Assembly: GCA_017935675.1 (NCBI GenBank)
Contig: JAGBHE010000065.1
Location: 141,887-205,886 of the forward strand
Direction: 5' to 3'
Source: Clostridia bacterium
GTDB taxonomy: Bacteria > Bacillota > Clostridia > UBA1381
DNA length: 64,000 bases
The notes under the pieces are model-generated. The model searched no databases. It was given only the letters and a program-made list of their open reading frames with translations, and was not told where the DNA came from. Both the position numbers and the translations under genes were made by a program. Every line of letters begins with the position of its first letter. Position 1 is the stretch's first letter. Of the stretch, positions 1 to 9,430 are shown piece after piece.

Positions 1-2212
1 GGGAGATAAGGACGATTTGCAGCTTGTGTCAGACAATACAAATGTTATTCTGACTGTTTCCCGCATGGGAAAAAGCGAAACGGTATGCTATGGAATAGAA
101 GAGGTTTTTGAAAAATATAATGTAACACCGGAGGAGTTCATAGATGTCAAGGCGCTTATGGGCGATCCCTCCGACAATATTCCCGGAGTGCACGGGATCG
201 GTGAAAAGGGTGCAATCAAGCTTATATCTGAATATCATTCCATAGAGAATTTATATGAAAGCCTTGAAAACTCAGATATAAAGGGGTCTATGCTGACAAA
301 GCTGACAGATGGCAGGGAAGACGCATTTATGAGCAAGACCCTTGCCGCAATCTGTAAAACCGTACCGGTTGACTTTGATTTTGAAAAATGCTCCTTTGAC
401 CAAGGCGGCCTTGGAAAGAAAGATGAGTTTATAGCCCTGCTCCGCCGCCTTGAGCTTAAATCCTTTATTGAAAAGCTTAATGCGGAGGGTCGGGGTGAAA
501 CCGATATTTTTGCCCAGATGAAACAGGTTTCATCTCCCGATGAACTTGGAAGCAGTATTGCCTGCGCTTTGAAATGGAGCGGAGATGTACTTTCCGGTGC
601 GGCGTTTGCTTCCGAAAAGGGAGTATATTCTGTTTTCGGCTCTGAAGCTGAGGTCGTTTCCGAAGTCCGAAAAATTCTTGAAAATGAAAAAATTGAAAAA
701 TACATGTTTGACTGCAAGGAGGATATGGTAAACCTGAGCGGCAGAGTACGTTTTTTAAATATTGCCGCCGATCTTGCTATTGGTGCATATCTTCTTAATC
801 CGTCAAAAAGCGAATATAAGCTTTTTGATGTCCTTCATGAGTTGGTCGGGGCAAAGGCGCCTGAGCAGGAGCAGAATACGCAGCTCAGCCTTTTTGACGA
901 CGAGCCGCAGAAGGATGATATACTTGAGAAAAAAGCCTTTTGTATGCCTTTTATATGGTCTGAAATGAAAAAAAGACTTGAGTCTTTAAATCAGCTTAAG
1001 CTTTTTAATGAGATTGAAATGCCGCTTATTTCCGTCCTTGCGGATATGGAAATTTCGGGAATAACGGTTGATAAATCAGAGCTTGTCCGCTTCGGAGAAA
1101 TGCTGCAGAATGATATTGACAGGCTCAGCGGAGAAATATATTCTCTTGCCGGTGAGAGCTTCAATATAAATTCGCCGAAGCAGCTGGGTATTGTCCTTTT
1201 TGAGGGCTTGGAGCTTAAGCCTGTCAAGAAAACAAAAAGCGGCTATGCAACAGGTGCGGAGGTGCTTGAAAAGCTGAGAGATAAGCATCCTATAGTCAAT
1301 AAAATACTTGAATACAGACAGCTTACTAAGCTGAAATCCACTTATTGCGACGGTTTGGCAGCGGTTGTAAGAAAGGATACCGGCAGGATTCATTCGATGT
1401 TCAATCAAACTGTTACGGTAACGGGACGCCTTAGCTCAACAGAGCCGAATTTGCAGAACATACCGACAAGGACTCATCTTGGAAGAGAGCTTCGCAAGAT
1501 GTTTGTCGCAGGTGAGGGGAAAATATTGCTTGACGCTGATTATTCACAGATTGAGCTGAGAATTCTTGCTCATTTATCAGATGATCCCGTGATGAAAAAA
1601 GCGTATATTGACGGTGAAGATATTCATGCAGTAACGGCTTCACAGGTCTTTCATATACCGCTTCCGGAGGTGACAGATTATCAGAGAAGGTTTGCAAAAA
1701 CGGTTAATTTCGGAATTGTATACGGAATGGGTGAGTTCAGTCTTGCACAGGATTTAAAAATTTCCGTAAAGGAAGCAAAAAAATATATCGGAGCATACTG
1801 GGATAAGTATTCCGGTGTACGCAAATTTATGGAGGATACAAAGGAAAATGCGAAAAGAGACGGATTTGTAAAAACGTTGTACGGCAGAATCAGATATATT
1901 CCAGAGCTTCGCTCGGCAAATTTCAATGTCAGAGCCTTCGGCGAGCGTGCAGCCTCAAATGCGCCGATACAGGGTACTGCCGCCGATATAATAAAAATCG
2001 CAATGGTGCGTGTGCACAAACGGCTTCAGCGTGAAGGCATGTCTGCCAAGCTCATTCTTCAGGTTCATGATGAGCTTATTCTTGAGCTGCCGGAAGAGGA
2101 GCTTCAGGCAGCCCGGAAAATACTTCGTGAAGAAATGGAGGGCGCGGCGCAGCTTTCTGTTCCTCTTGTAGTTGAAATGTCAGAGGGGAAGAGCTGGTAT
2201 GATGCAAAATAA
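1..2212 (+). CDS. polA: DNA polymerase I, 5' truncated by the window edge
   Basis: Replication and repair polymerase that removes Okazaki primers and fills gaps. The reading frame is open from base 2 (GDKDDLQLVSD, the end of the 5' nuclease active-site region), so the true start lies upstream; about 736 residues are visible of roughly 870 expected. The 5'-3' exonuclease part is followed by a 3'-5' exonuclease-like domain in which the usual first DxE metal ligands are not seen, so proofreading is probably lost, as in Bacillus and Taq enzymes. The polymerase domain is complete: motif A (DADYSQIELR), motif B (RRFAKTVNFGIVYG) and motif C (QVHDEL). The stop overlaps the start of coaE by about 14 bases, a common clostridial arrangement. 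Confidence 0.97.
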   Translation, partial: GDKDDLQLVSDNTNVILTVSRMGKSETVCYGIEEVFEKYNVTPEEFIDVKALMGDPSDNIPGVHGIGEKGAIKLISEYHSIENLYESLENSDIKGSMLTKLTDGREDAFMSKTLAAICKTVPVDFDFEKCSFDQGGLGKKDEFIALLRRLELKSFIEKLNAEGRGETDIFAQMKQVSSPDELGSSIACALKWSGDVLSGAAFASEKGVYSVFGSEAEVVSEVRKILENEKIEKYMFDCKEDMVNLSGRVRFLNIAADLAIGAYLLNPSKSEYKLFDVLHELVGAKAPEQEQNTQLSLFDDEPQKDDILEKKAFCMPFIWSEMKKRLESLNQLKLFNEIEMPLISVLADMEISGITVDKSELVRFGEMLQNDIDRLSGEIYSLAGESFNINSPKQLGIVLFEGLELKPVKKTKSGYATGAEVLEKLRDKHPIVNKILEYRQLTKLKSTYCDGLAAVVRKDTGRIHSMFNQTVTVTGRLSSTEPNLQNIPTRTHLGRELRKMFVAGEGKILLDADYSQIELRILAHLSDDPVMKKAYIDGEDIHAVTASQVFHIPLPEVTDYQRRFAKTVNFGIVYGMGEFSLAQDLKISVKEAKKYIGAYWDKYSGVRKFMEDTKENAKRDGFVKTLYGRIRYIPELRSANFNVRAFGERAASNAPIQGTAADIIKIAMVRVHKRLQREGMSAKLILQVHDELILELPEEELQAARKILREEMEGAAQLSVPLVVEMSEGKSWYDAK

Positions 2213-2822
2213 ATTTCTTTTTGGAATAACCGGCGGAAGCGGTACGGGAAAAACAACGGTTTCCGATATTTTCAGAGAGCTTGGATTTTATGTGATTGAT
2301 TGTGACGTCATATCAAGGGAGGTTACGAAAAAGGGCAGTCCCTGCCTTGCCAAGCTTGCGGAGCGGTTCGGCAGCAAAATATTGACCGAAGACGGAGAGC
2401 TTGACAGACGCTCTCTCGGCGCTGTTGTGTTTTCTGATGCCGGGAGCCTCTGCATACTCAATGAAATAACTCATAAATATATTTTAGCTGAGGTTTTTAA
2501 AGCCGCGGAAGCATCTGATGAGGTCATGATTGGAATTGACGGTGCAGTATTGTTTGAAAGCGGGCTTTCTGACAGCCTTGAATGTGTTGTCGGTGTTCTT
2601 TCGGACCGCGGCGAACGGATAAAGAGAATAGTCGCCCGTGACGGAATTACATGTGAGGCTGCCGAAAAAAGAATATGTTCACAAAAAGTTGATAAGTTTT
2701 TTATTGAAAATTGCGATTATTTGATTTATAATAATAATGGAAAGGAAAACCTTGTAGAAAAAGTAAGGGAGGTAGGCTTGAAATTAAAAGAAGAAGGAAA
2801 AAGAAAAGGCTTGCTTTTTTGA
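2199..2822 (+). CDS. coaE: Dephospho-CoA kinase
   Basis: Catalyses the last step of coenzyme A synthesis, ATP-dependent phosphorylation of the 3'-hydroxyl of dephospho-CoA. The N-terminus carries a P-loop (GITGGSGTGKTT) followed by the family's FRELGFYVIDCDVISREV segment. I choose ATG 2199 (ATG 2202 follows directly) because AGAGGGGAAG lies at the right distance upstream; the longer TTG start at 2172 would add a non-conserved stretch. The resulting 207 residues match the family length. It overlaps the end of polA and its stop overlaps the start of the transglycosylase gene, so the three are probably co-transcribed. Confidence 0.95.
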   Translation: MMQNKFLFGITGGSGTGKTTVSDIFRELGFYVIDCDVISREVTKKGSPCLAKLAERFGSKILTEDGELDRRSLGAVVFSDAGSLCILNEITHKYILAEVFKAAEASDEVMIGIDGAVLFESGLSDSLECVVGVLSDRGERIKRIVARDGITCEAAEKRICSQKVDKFFIENCDYLIYNNNGKENLVEKVREVGLKLKEEGKRKGLLF

Positions 2823-3373
2823 AATCTCTTATGATTTTGGCTGTTGCCGTCATAATGATTATTGCCGGAATAAAAACATGTAAGAATTTGCTTTATCCCC
2901 TTGAGTATCAGGATATTATAGTAAAATACGCCAATGAGAATGAACTTGATCAATGTCTTGTGATGGCAGTAATAAAAACAGAAAGCAATTTTGTTGAAGA
3001 TGCTCATTCGGGAAAGGCAAGCGGACTTATGCAATTGACGGACGATACTGCAAGTTGGATTGCTTCAAAAACAGATGTCGATATCGATAAGATAAATCTG
3101 ATGAATCCGAAGGATAATATCAGAATGGGCTGTTACTACCTGAGATACCTTATAGACTATTATGAGGGTAATGTTGACGTTGCTCTTGCGGCGTATAACG
3201 GCGGAATGGGAAATGTTGATAAATGGCTTAAGGATGAAAGATATTCAGAGGATGGTGTAAATCTTAAGTACATACCGTTTAAGGAGACGAGAGAGTATGT
3301 AAAAAAAGTCAATAACGAATGTGAGGTTTACAGAAAAATGCTGGCGGCAGAGAAAAAAATTAAGAATAATTAA
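2819..3373 (+). CDS. Membrane-anchored lytic transglycosylase (SLT domain)
   Basis: Predicted peptidoglycan lytic transglycosylase of the Slt/MltC-like fold. Residues 4-22 form a hydrophobic N-terminal anchor or signal; the catalytic domain follows with the Glu motif (KTESNF), the glycine motif SGLMQL and the AAYNGG motif. At 184 aa it is a minimal single-domain member. The frame offers only TTG 2819 (TTGA overlap with the coaE stop) or ATG 2831 as starts; I take TTG, implying translational coupling, but the anchor begins with either. It would act on the outer face of the membrane in wall turnover. Confidence 0.88.
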   Translation: MKSLMILAVAVIMIIAGIKTCKNLLYPLEYQDIIVKYANENELDQCLVMAVIKTESNFVEDAHSGKASGLMQLTDDTASWIASKTDVDIDKINLMNPKDNIRMGCYYLRYLIDYYEGNVDVALAAYNGGMGNVDKWLKDERYSEDGVNLKYIPFKETREYVKKVNNECEVYRKMLAAEKKIKNN

Positions 3374-3404
3374 TAATTTTCATAATATGAAAGGAGATTT
3401 TTAT

Positions 3405-4031
3405 ATGTCTAAGCCATCAATTGTAATAGGAAGACAGTACGGCAGCGGAGGCTGTGATATGGGGAGGCACCTTGCGGAAAAGCTCGGCTTTGAGTTTTAT
3501 GATAAGAAGCTTGTTGAGCTTGCGGCAAAAAAGGCGAATTTCAGCGAAGAAACCGTAAAAAAAATGGATGAAAGCGCCCGGGGAAGCTTTTTGTATTCAA
3601 TTGCTATGGGTAATTATTCAATCGGTACCATCGGGGGGCCGGTTTATTATGATTTGCCTATAAATGATAAGCTGTTTCTTGCGCAGTCGGAAATAATACG
3701 CGAAGAGGCGGCGAAGCGTCAGTGCGTTTTCGTTGGAAGATGTGCAGACTATGTACTCAAAAATGCCGAAATGCCTGTTCTGAGCGTTTTCATTTATGCC
3801 GACTTGGAATATAAAGCAGCACATATTGCCGAAAGGCTCGGTATTTCGCTGCAGAAGGCTAAGGATAAGGTTATCAGGGTTGAGAAGCAGCGCCGTTCGT
3901 ATTATGATTATTATACAAACAGCGACTGGGGTGTTATGAAAAATTATGACCTGTGCCTCAGTTCCTCGGTGCTTGGTGAGGATAAATGTATTGATATTAT
4001 TGCATCAGCTCTTGAAAGTGTGAAATGCTAA
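3405..4031 (+). CDS. Cytidylate kinase-like family protein
   Basis: P-loop nucleotide kinase related to cytidylate kinase. ATG 3405 follows a good site (AAGGAG, 3391-3396) and gives 208 aa starting MSKPSIVIGRQYGSGG, whose glycine-rich stretch is the phosphate-binding loop at residues 9-16. The clostridial cytidylate-kinase-like proteins of this size are distinct from the main cmk gene product, and the real substrate is not known. It stands 31 bases after the transglycosylase gene and 48 before uppP. Confidence 0.85.
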   Translation: MSKPSIVIGRQYGSGGCDMGRHLAEKLGFEFYDKKLVELAAKKANFSEETVKKMDESARGSFLYSIAMGNYSIGTIGGPVYYDLPINDKLFLAQSEIIREEAAKRQCVFVGRCADYVLKNAEMPVLSVFIYADLEYKAAHIAERLGISLQKAKDKVIRVEKQRRSYYDYYTNSDWGVMKNYDLCLSSSVLGEDKCIDIIASALESVKC

Positions 4032-4036
4032 ATACA

Positions 4037-4059
4037 GGGAACCTGTTTTCCGGGTTCCC
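4037..4059 (+). terminator. Short hairpin between kinase-like gene and uppP
   Basis: GGGAACC and GGTTCCC arms (7 bp) around an 8-9 base loop. No proper T-run follows, so this may be an attenuator or processing hairpin rather than a full terminator. Confidence 0.35.
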
Positions 4060-4079
4060 GTTGTTGCGGAGGATTATAA

Positions 4080-4919
4080 ATGTTAGTTGAAATAATAAAA
4101 ACCATTATTCTCGGAATCGTTCAGGGAATAACAGAATGGCTTCCTGTCAGCAGCACAGGACATTTGATACTTGTAGAACAGTTTATGAGTCTTAATCAGG
4201 ACAGAGATTTTATGAATTTGTTTTTTGTAATAGTCCAATTCGGCTCAATTTTAGCGGTTGTAACAATGTATTTTCATAAGCTGAATCCGTTTTCGCCGAA
4301 AAAGACTGCTGCTGAAAAAATAGAAACCTGGAATATGTGGTTAAAGGTTATAGTAGGTATTATTCCTGCCGGAGTAATCGGATTTTTGTTTGAGGATGCA
4401 ATTGATAAGTATTGTTATAATTCAATGGTTGTTGCTGCCGCCCTTATAATCTACGGCGTTGCGTTTATCATTATCGAAAAGCGCAGCAGAAAGCCGCTCG
4501 TAACGTCTATTGATACCATGACATACAAAACTGCATTCCTGATCGGGGTTTTTCAGGTGCTTGCTCTCATTCCGGGAACATCGCGAAGCGGCTCTACAAT
4601 ACTCGGAGGCGTTATAATGGGTGCGTCAAGGTTTGTTGCGGCTGAATTTTCATTTTTTATGGCCGTGCCGACAATGCTCGGAGCAAGCGCGGTAAAGCTC
4701 CTGAAATATTTTAAAGACGGTCTTACTCTTAACAGTGAGCAGATAATTGTACTTATAACAGGTATGGCGGTTGCATATATTGTATCTGTTGCCGCGATAA
4801 AATTCCTTATGGAATATATTAAGAAGCATGATTTTTGTGCTTTTGGATACTACAGAATAATTGTCGGTATTATAGTGCTTGTGTACTTTGCCGTAACCGG
4901 TGCAACAATTATAGCTTAA
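4080..4919 (+). CDS. uppP: Undecaprenyl-diphosphatase
   Basis: Integral membrane phosphatase that recycles undecaprenyl diphosphate to the monophosphate lipid carrier for peptidoglycan synthesis; overexpression in other bacteria gives bacitracin resistance. The two family signatures are present: GITEWLPVSSTGH near the N-terminus and PGTSRSGSTI near residue 165. The 279 aa length and multiple hydrophobic segments fit the family. A GGAGG site lies just before ATG 4080. Its neighbours (transglycosylase, DUF1189) also point to envelope functions. Confidence 0.96.
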   Translation: MLVEIIKTIILGIVQGITEWLPVSSTGHLILVEQFMSLNQDRDFMNLFFVIVQFGSILAVVTMYFHKLNPFSPKKTAAEKIETWNMWLKVIVGIIPAGVIGFLFEDAIDKYCYNSMVVAAALIIYGVAFIIIEKRSRKPLVTSIDTMTYKTAFLIGVFQVLALIPGTSRSGSTILGGVIMGASRFVAAEFSFFMAVPTMLGASAVKLLKYFKDGLTLNSEQIIVLITGMAVAYIVSVAAIKFLMEYIKKHDFCAFGYYRIIVGIIVLVYFAVTGATIIA

Positions 4920-4931
4920 GAGGTATTTATA

Positions 4932-5687
4932 ATGATTGTAAAGGATTTTAGCATTGCAATAGGAAATTTTAAAAAATACAGAGAGCTTTTAAAAAGACGT
5001 GTCGGGGATATTATAGTTTATGTTACTGCCCTTATGCTTGTTTGCAGTATCGGGCTGATAATAATACCGACGGTTGTTCAGAGCGGAAAAATTATTAACG
5101 GGCTTATGCAGGAGCTGCCCGATTTTACCTTGAGCAGTGCGGAAGGGCTTACTGTTGCAGAGCAGTTTGATTTTGAGTTTGCGGGGATTAAGCTGCTGGC
5201 AACAAACGAAAAGGATTTGACAGAGGCTGATTTCGGAGATTGCGCTGCCGGCGTTCTGATGGACAAAAATAAGGTGCTGATGCGGAATTTCGGGCAGACC
5301 TTTTCCTTTGATTATAAAGAATTTGACATGGACGGTAAAGGCTTTGAAATAAGTAAAAGCAGTCTTCCGCAGTATCGCAGGTATTATTATTTGCTTGCGT
5401 GTATATTTGCCTTTTCCCTTCTTATAAGCTATGCGTTTTCATATGTGATGGACGGCTTGCTGATTGCTTTGATATCAAGCGTTATCTGTATGTTAATGCG
5501 TGTTCGTATCGGGATAACGGAGCTGGTGAAGCTTGCCATGTACTCCCAGACGCTTCCGCTTGTTCTGTCAGCGGTTATGTTCCCTTTCGGCATTCATATG
5601 AATACGTACATTTCGCTTGCGTTTTCCGTAATTATCATAGCTCTTGCGATGAATCAGAAAAGAGCTGACGAAGCGTATTTGCCGTAA
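4932..5687 (+). CDS. DUF1189 family membrane protein
   Basis: 251 aa protein with an N-terminal membrane segment (about residues 28-50), an extracytoplasmic region containing the family's LPDFTLSS-like stretch, and four or so C-terminal hydrophobic segments. This matches the DUF1189 family of Firmicutes, whose function is unknown. It begins 12 bases after uppP behind AAGAGGT and is the last gene before a strong terminator, so it is probably co-transcribed with uppP. Confidence 0.8.
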   Translation: MIVKDFSIAIGNFKKYRELLKRRVGDIIVYVTALMLVCSIGLIIIPTVVQSGKIINGLMQELPDFTLSSAEGLTVAEQFDFEFAGIKLLATNEKDLTEADFGDCAAGVLMDKNKVLMRNFGQTFSFDYKEFDMDGKGFEISKSSLPQYRRYYYLLACIFAFSLLISYAFSYVMDGLLIALISSVICMLMRVRIGITELVKLAMYSQTLPLVLSAVMFPFGIHMNTYISLAFSVIIIALAMNQKRADEAYLP

Positions 5688-5720
5688 AAGAAATGCCCGG
5701 TGTTTTTAATAAATTATGCC

Positions 5721-5763
5721 GCCCCGAAGCCATGTTCATCTTGAATATGCTCCGGGGCTTTTT
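5721..5763 (+). terminator. Rho-independent terminator after DUF1189 gene
   Basis: A long imperfect hairpin (GCCCCGAAGC... pairing with GCTCCGGGGC, 5721-5758) followed by TTTTT. It lies between convergent genes and overlaps the last codons of the minus-strand AraC gene. Confidence 0.85.
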
Positions 5764-6590
5764 CCTGTAACCTTTTTAAAGGCCTTGTAAAAATTAGTGC
5801 TGCTGTTAAAGCCGCAGAGCATGGCAATATCAAGCTTGGTGTAATCGGTTGTTTTCAAAAGCCCGACGGCTTTTTCAACACGTTTTATAGTAATGTATTC
5901 CCACGGGCTTATACCGTTGAACTTTTTAAATACCGTTGAAAAATAAGTTTTATTCATTGCGGCAGCTTTTGCGATTTCATCAAGAGTAAGCTCGCTGTCA
6001 AGCCTGCCGTCTATGTACATAAGAGACTTTTCAAGCTGTTTAAGGGTCTGACTGTAATTCCCCGCAGAAGAACGGCAGTCCACATAGCCGAATTCCCGGT
6101 TAAGCAGTACAAGAATTTGCGTAAGAAGCGTTTTTGTCATAATCCGGCAGTGCTCCTTTCTGCCGGAAAGCTCATCGTCTATTTTATGCATAAGACCGGC
6201 AATAATCCGTGTGCTCGGATTGTTATTTTCGAATCTGTTTGTGAAATTTTCATTTCTTTGAAAGAAAATTTTCAGAAGCTCCGATTGCTCGCTGTCCGAC
6301 CATAAAAGCCTTGGCTCAAACTGAATATTTATCAAATCAAATTTTTCACCGTCGTTAATTTTTGTAATGCAATGAAGCTCATCGGTGGAAAAGAGAAAAA
6401 TATCTCCTTTTTCCATTGTTATATTTTTGCCGTTAATGGTGTAAATTCCGCTTCCCGAGCTGCAAAGTGAAATTTCAAGCTCCGTGTGGTGGTGCTCCCA
6501 GAAGGCTCTGTCTCCGGCAGGCACTGTAGAATGGTAAAAAATAATTTCAGAGCCCGCTGCCGTGCTTATTGTTTCTTCATCATATCGCAT
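5736..6590 (-). CDS. AraC family transcriptional regulator with N-terminal cupin
   Basis: 284 aa. Residues about 20-90 form a cupin-type sensory domain (FWEHHHTELEIS... GDIFLFSTDELH), and the C-terminal ~100 residues carry two helix-turn-helix units (LTLDEIAKAAAMNKTYFSTVFKK and LDIAMLCGFNSSTNFYKAFKK) ending in the classic TGKSPGAYSR. It is transcribed away from the enolase/GH10/SDR/RraA operon and is the obvious candidate regulator of it; the cupin would sense a sugar or sugar acid. Confidence 0.9.
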   Translation of the reverse strand: MRYDEETISTAAGSEIIFYHSTVPAGDRAFWEHHHTELEISLCSSGSGIYTINGKNITMEKGDIFLFSTDELHCITKINDGEKFDLINIQFEPRLLWSDSEQSELLKIFFQRNENFTNRFENNNPSTRIIAGLMHKIDDELSGRKEHCRIMTKTLLTQILVLLNREFGYVDCRSSAGNYSQTLKQLEKSLMYIDGRLDSELTLDEIAKAAAMNKTYFSTVFKKFNGISPWEYITIKRVEKAVGLLKTTDYTKLDIAMLCGFNSSTNFYKAFKKVTGKSPGAYSR

Positions 6591-6705
6591 AACGTGCTAT
6601 CCCCGCATTATCCAAATATAGTGTATAAATTACAGAATAAAGTGAATGTATTTCTTTTTATTTTATTATATAATATAACAAAATAAAAGTCAAGGGGGTT
6701 TAAAA
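6591..6705. promoter_or_regulatory. Divergent promoter region of the AraC gene and catabolic operon
   Basis: A TATAAT -10 box lies at 6669-6674 for the rightward operon, with no good -35 at 17 bp, which suits an activator-dependent promoter. Similar stretches atagtgtata (6618-6627) and aaagtgaatg (6640-6649), 22 bp apart, could be tandem AraC-type half-sites. The operator assignment is inference. Confidence 0.45.
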
Positions 6706-8076
6706 ATGAGTGATAATCTTTCCGAAAAAATATCCGGGAATATTAATACCTGCTCATCTCCGTCAGAGCTTAAGATAACAGACCTGAGAGTGTGCAATAT
6801 AAACGGTGCACCGAAGCATTGTCCGATTATTAAAATTTACACAAATCAGGGACTTGTCGGCTACGGTGAGGTAAGAGATGCTTCAAGCGCTACATATGCG
6901 CTTATGCTGAAATCAAGAATAATAGGCGAAAACCCGTGTAATGTTGACAAGCTTTTCAGGCGCATTAAGCAATTCGGCGGTCATTCGAGGCAGGGGGGAG
7001 GCGTTTCGGGAATTGAGATTGCTCTCTGGGATTTGGCAGGAAAAGCCTGGGGTGTTCCTCTTTATCAGCTCCTGGGGGGTAAATTCCGTGATAAGGTAAG
7101 AATGTACTGTGATACCGATGTGAACGGTAAGCACACCGGTACTGATATGGGACATGCCCTTAAAAAGAGGATGGAGCAGGGCTTTACCTTTCTTAAAATG
7201 GATCTCGGTATAGAGCTTTTGCTTGATGAACCGGGGTGCCTTAATGCGCCGCTGGGCTTTCTTGAGGACATAAAAAAATATTCCATGAAGGCAATTAATC
7301 ATCAGCGCGGTTCTGTTGATATGGATATGATGCTCGGGAAAAATTATGAGGTGTTCACCATTCCGCATCACGCAACGGGGATTCATCTTACTCAGAAGGG
7401 TATGGATTATCTTGAGGATTATGTAAAACAGGTACGCAGCGTAATCGGATATGAGGTTCCTCTTGCGATAGATCATTTCGGTCATATCTGCATCGGGGAC
7501 TGCATAATGTTTGCGAAACGGCTTGAAAAATATAATATAGCGTGGATTGAGGATATAGCGCCGTGGCATTATACGAAGCATTTTGAAAAGATATCAAATG
7601 CCACGACAGTTCCGATTTGCACGGGAGAGGATATTTATCTTGCGGATAATTTTGAGCCCCTTATGAGGTGCGGCGGAGTTTCCGTGGTACATCCCGACAT
7701 ATTGACGGTCGGCGGAGCACTTGAAATGAAAAAGCTCGGTAATATGTGCGAGAAATATGGAGTTGCCATGGCAATACATATGGCGGAAAGTCCTGTGGCG
7801 TGTATGGCGGCAGTTCATGCTGCGGCGGCTGTGCAGAACATTCTTGCAGTGGAATTTCATTCTGTTGATATTCCCTGGTGGAATGACCTTGTACATGGTA
7901 TTGATAATCCGCTATTTAAGGACGGCTTTGTAAACGTTCCCGAAAAGCCCGGACTTGGCATTGACTCCCTTAATGAGGAATTGATGGCGGAGCATATTCA
8001 CGATAAATACCCCGGCGTATTCGAGCCGACGCCCCAATGGGATAAAGAATGGTCCAATGACAGAGAATGGAGCTGA
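6706..8076 (+). CDS. Enolase-superfamily (mandelate racemase/muconate lactonizing) sugar-acid dehydratase
   Basis: 456 aa with the MR/MLE-type N-terminal capping domain and a C-terminal barrel. The three metal ligands are visible at the ends of successive strands: Asp256 (LAIDHFG), Glu282 (WIEDIAPW) and Glu308 (CTGEDIY); Lys164-x-Asp166 and His358 (AIHMAESP) are candidate acid/base residues. This pattern fits acid-sugar dehydratases, but I cannot tell the substrate. A strong site (AAGGGGG) precedes ATG 6706. First gene of an operon with GH10, SDR and RraA-like genes, which supports a role in breaking down an aldonate or uronate-derived acid. Confidence 0.85.
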   Translation: MSDNLSEKISGNINTCSSPSELKITDLRVCNINGAPKHCPIIKIYTNQGLVGYGEVRDASSATYALMLKSRIIGENPCNVDKLFRRIKQFGGHSRQGGGVSGIEIALWDLAGKAWGVPLYQLLGGKFRDKVRMYCDTDVNGKHTGTDMGHALKKRMEQGFTFLKMDLGIELLLDEPGCLNAPLGFLEDIKKYSMKAINHQRGSVDMDMMLGKNYEVFTIPHHATGIHLTQKGMDYLEDYVKQVRSVIGYEVPLAIDHFGHICIGDCIMFAKRLEKYNIAWIEDIAPWHYTKHFEKISNATTVPICTGEDIYLADNFEPLMRCGGVSVVHPDILTVGGALEMKKLGNMCEKYGVAMAIHMAESPVACMAAVHAAAAVQNILAVEFHSVDIPWWNDLVHGIDNPLFKDGFVNVPEKPGLGIDSLNEELMAEHIHDKYPGVFEPTPQWDKEWSNDREWS

Positions 8077-8080
8077 TAAT

Positions 8081-9400
8081 ATGTCAAGAAGAGATGAAAT
8101 AATGCGCAGCTTTGACGCTAATGCTGCATATACAGAGGAACGTGTTAATTCCGGCATCAATCTGAACAGAAAAGGTACAGCGCGGATAAAGGTGACGGAT
8201 AAGGATAAAAATCCTGTTTCGGGAGCGAAAATAACAGCTGTGCTTAAAAAGCATGAGTTTAAGTACGGAGCAAACATTTTTATGCTTGACGGGCTTGAAA
8301 CTGATGAAAAGAACGAGAAATATAAAAAGTATTTCAGTGAAGCCTTCAACATGGCAACGCTGCCGTTTTACTGGAGTGATCTTGAGCCGGAAAGGGGCAA
8401 GACGAGATATGAAAAGGATTCGCCGTATATTTACAGGCGTCCTGCTCCCGATTCCTGTATCGAATTCTGCGAAAAGCACGGTATAGAGCCTCGGGAGCAT
8501 GCTCTGGCATACGAAAATTTCTTCCCGGGCTGGCTGGAGAATAAAGATGTTTATACTGTGAAAAAGGAACTTTCAAGGCGGTTTTCTGAAATTTCAGAGC
8601 GTTATGCCGGCAAAATCCCGACAATTGAGGTAACAAATGAAATGTTCTGGGGCAAAGGTAAAACATTCTTCTATGAGGACCCGGAATACGTTGAATGGTG
8701 CTTTAAAGAGGCGGAAAAGTATTTTCCTGCAAATGAGCTTGTTATTAACGAATGGTCGGGGATATGGAATGAAAGCGGCAGAAACCGTGACTGGTATTAT
8801 ATGCAGATAGAACGCGCGCTCGGCAAGGGCGCACGCATAAACGCTGTGGGAATGCAGTTTCATATGTTCTACAAAAAGGAGAACGAGGAAAGAGAAACAA
8901 GATCCTTCTACAATCCGCGTCATCTTTATAAGATAATGGACAGATACTCTGAATTTAATCTTCCCCTTCAGATTACTGAGGTTACGATTCCCGCATATTC
9001 TCAGGAGGCTGAGGATGAGCAGCTTCAGGCCGAGCTTATCGAAAAGCTCTACTCAATATGGTTCAGTCATCCGAATGTGGAGCAGATTATTTACTGGAAT
9101 CTTGTTGACGGCTATGCCGCATTCGCACCTCAGGGCGACATGACCTCCGGTGAGAACTATTACTACGGCGGTCTGCTGCGGTTTGATATGACGCCGAAGC
9201 CGGCGTATTATACCGTAAAGAAGCTTTTTGAGGAAAAGTGGCATACGGAAGAAACATTTGAAACAAATGCTGACGGTGAGGCGGAGTTTAACGGATTTTT
9301 CGGCGAATATGATATAGAAATTGATTTTGGCGGCAGTAAGACTTGGCGGCATATAAGCCTTATGAAAAAAGGCTACAGGGACTTTACGCTTGAGATATAG
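8081..9400 (+). CDS. GH10 endo-xylanase-like glycoside hydrolase, no signal peptide
   Basis: Glycoside hydrolase family 10 barrel. The acid/base Glu187 sits in IEVTNEMFW and the nucleophile Glu300 in LQITEVTIP; WSDLEPERGK, REHALAYEN and IYWNLVDG also match GH10. ATG 8081 follows GGAG by about 8 bases and starts 4 bases after the upstream stop; the longer start at 8057 would overlap it. Residues ~30-65 resemble a small beta domain in front of the barrel. No export signal is seen, so it should act in the cytoplasm on short imported xylo- or other beta-oligosaccharides. Its position between dehydratase and dehydrogenase genes is unusual. Confidence 0.9.
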   Translation: MSRRDEIMRSFDANAAYTEERVNSGINLNRKGTARIKVTDKDKNPVSGAKITAVLKKHEFKYGANIFMLDGLETDEKNEKYKKYFSEAFNMATLPFYWSDLEPERGKTRYEKDSPYIYRRPAPDSCIEFCEKHGIEPREHALAYENFFPGWLENKDVYTVKKELSRRFSEISERYAGKIPTIEVTNEMFWGKGKTFFYEDPEYVEWCFKEAEKYFPANELVINEWSGIWNESGRNRDWYYMQIERALGKGARINAVGMQFHMFYKKENEERETRSFYNPRHLYKIMDRYSEFNLPLQITEVTIPAYSQEAEDEQLQAELIEKLYSIWFSHPNVEQIIYWNLVDGYAAFAPQGDMTSGENYYYGGLLRFDMTPKPAYYTVKKLFEEKWHTEETFETNADGEAEFNGFFGEYDIEIDFGGSKTWRHISLMKKGYRDFTLEI

Positions 9401-9430
9401 CTGTGGGGACAAGTATGAGGTGAGGTACAG

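Noticed and set aside
6913..7581. 222-codon minus-strand frame inside the dehydratase gene
   Set aside because: Shadow of the conserved enolase-superfamily reading frame.
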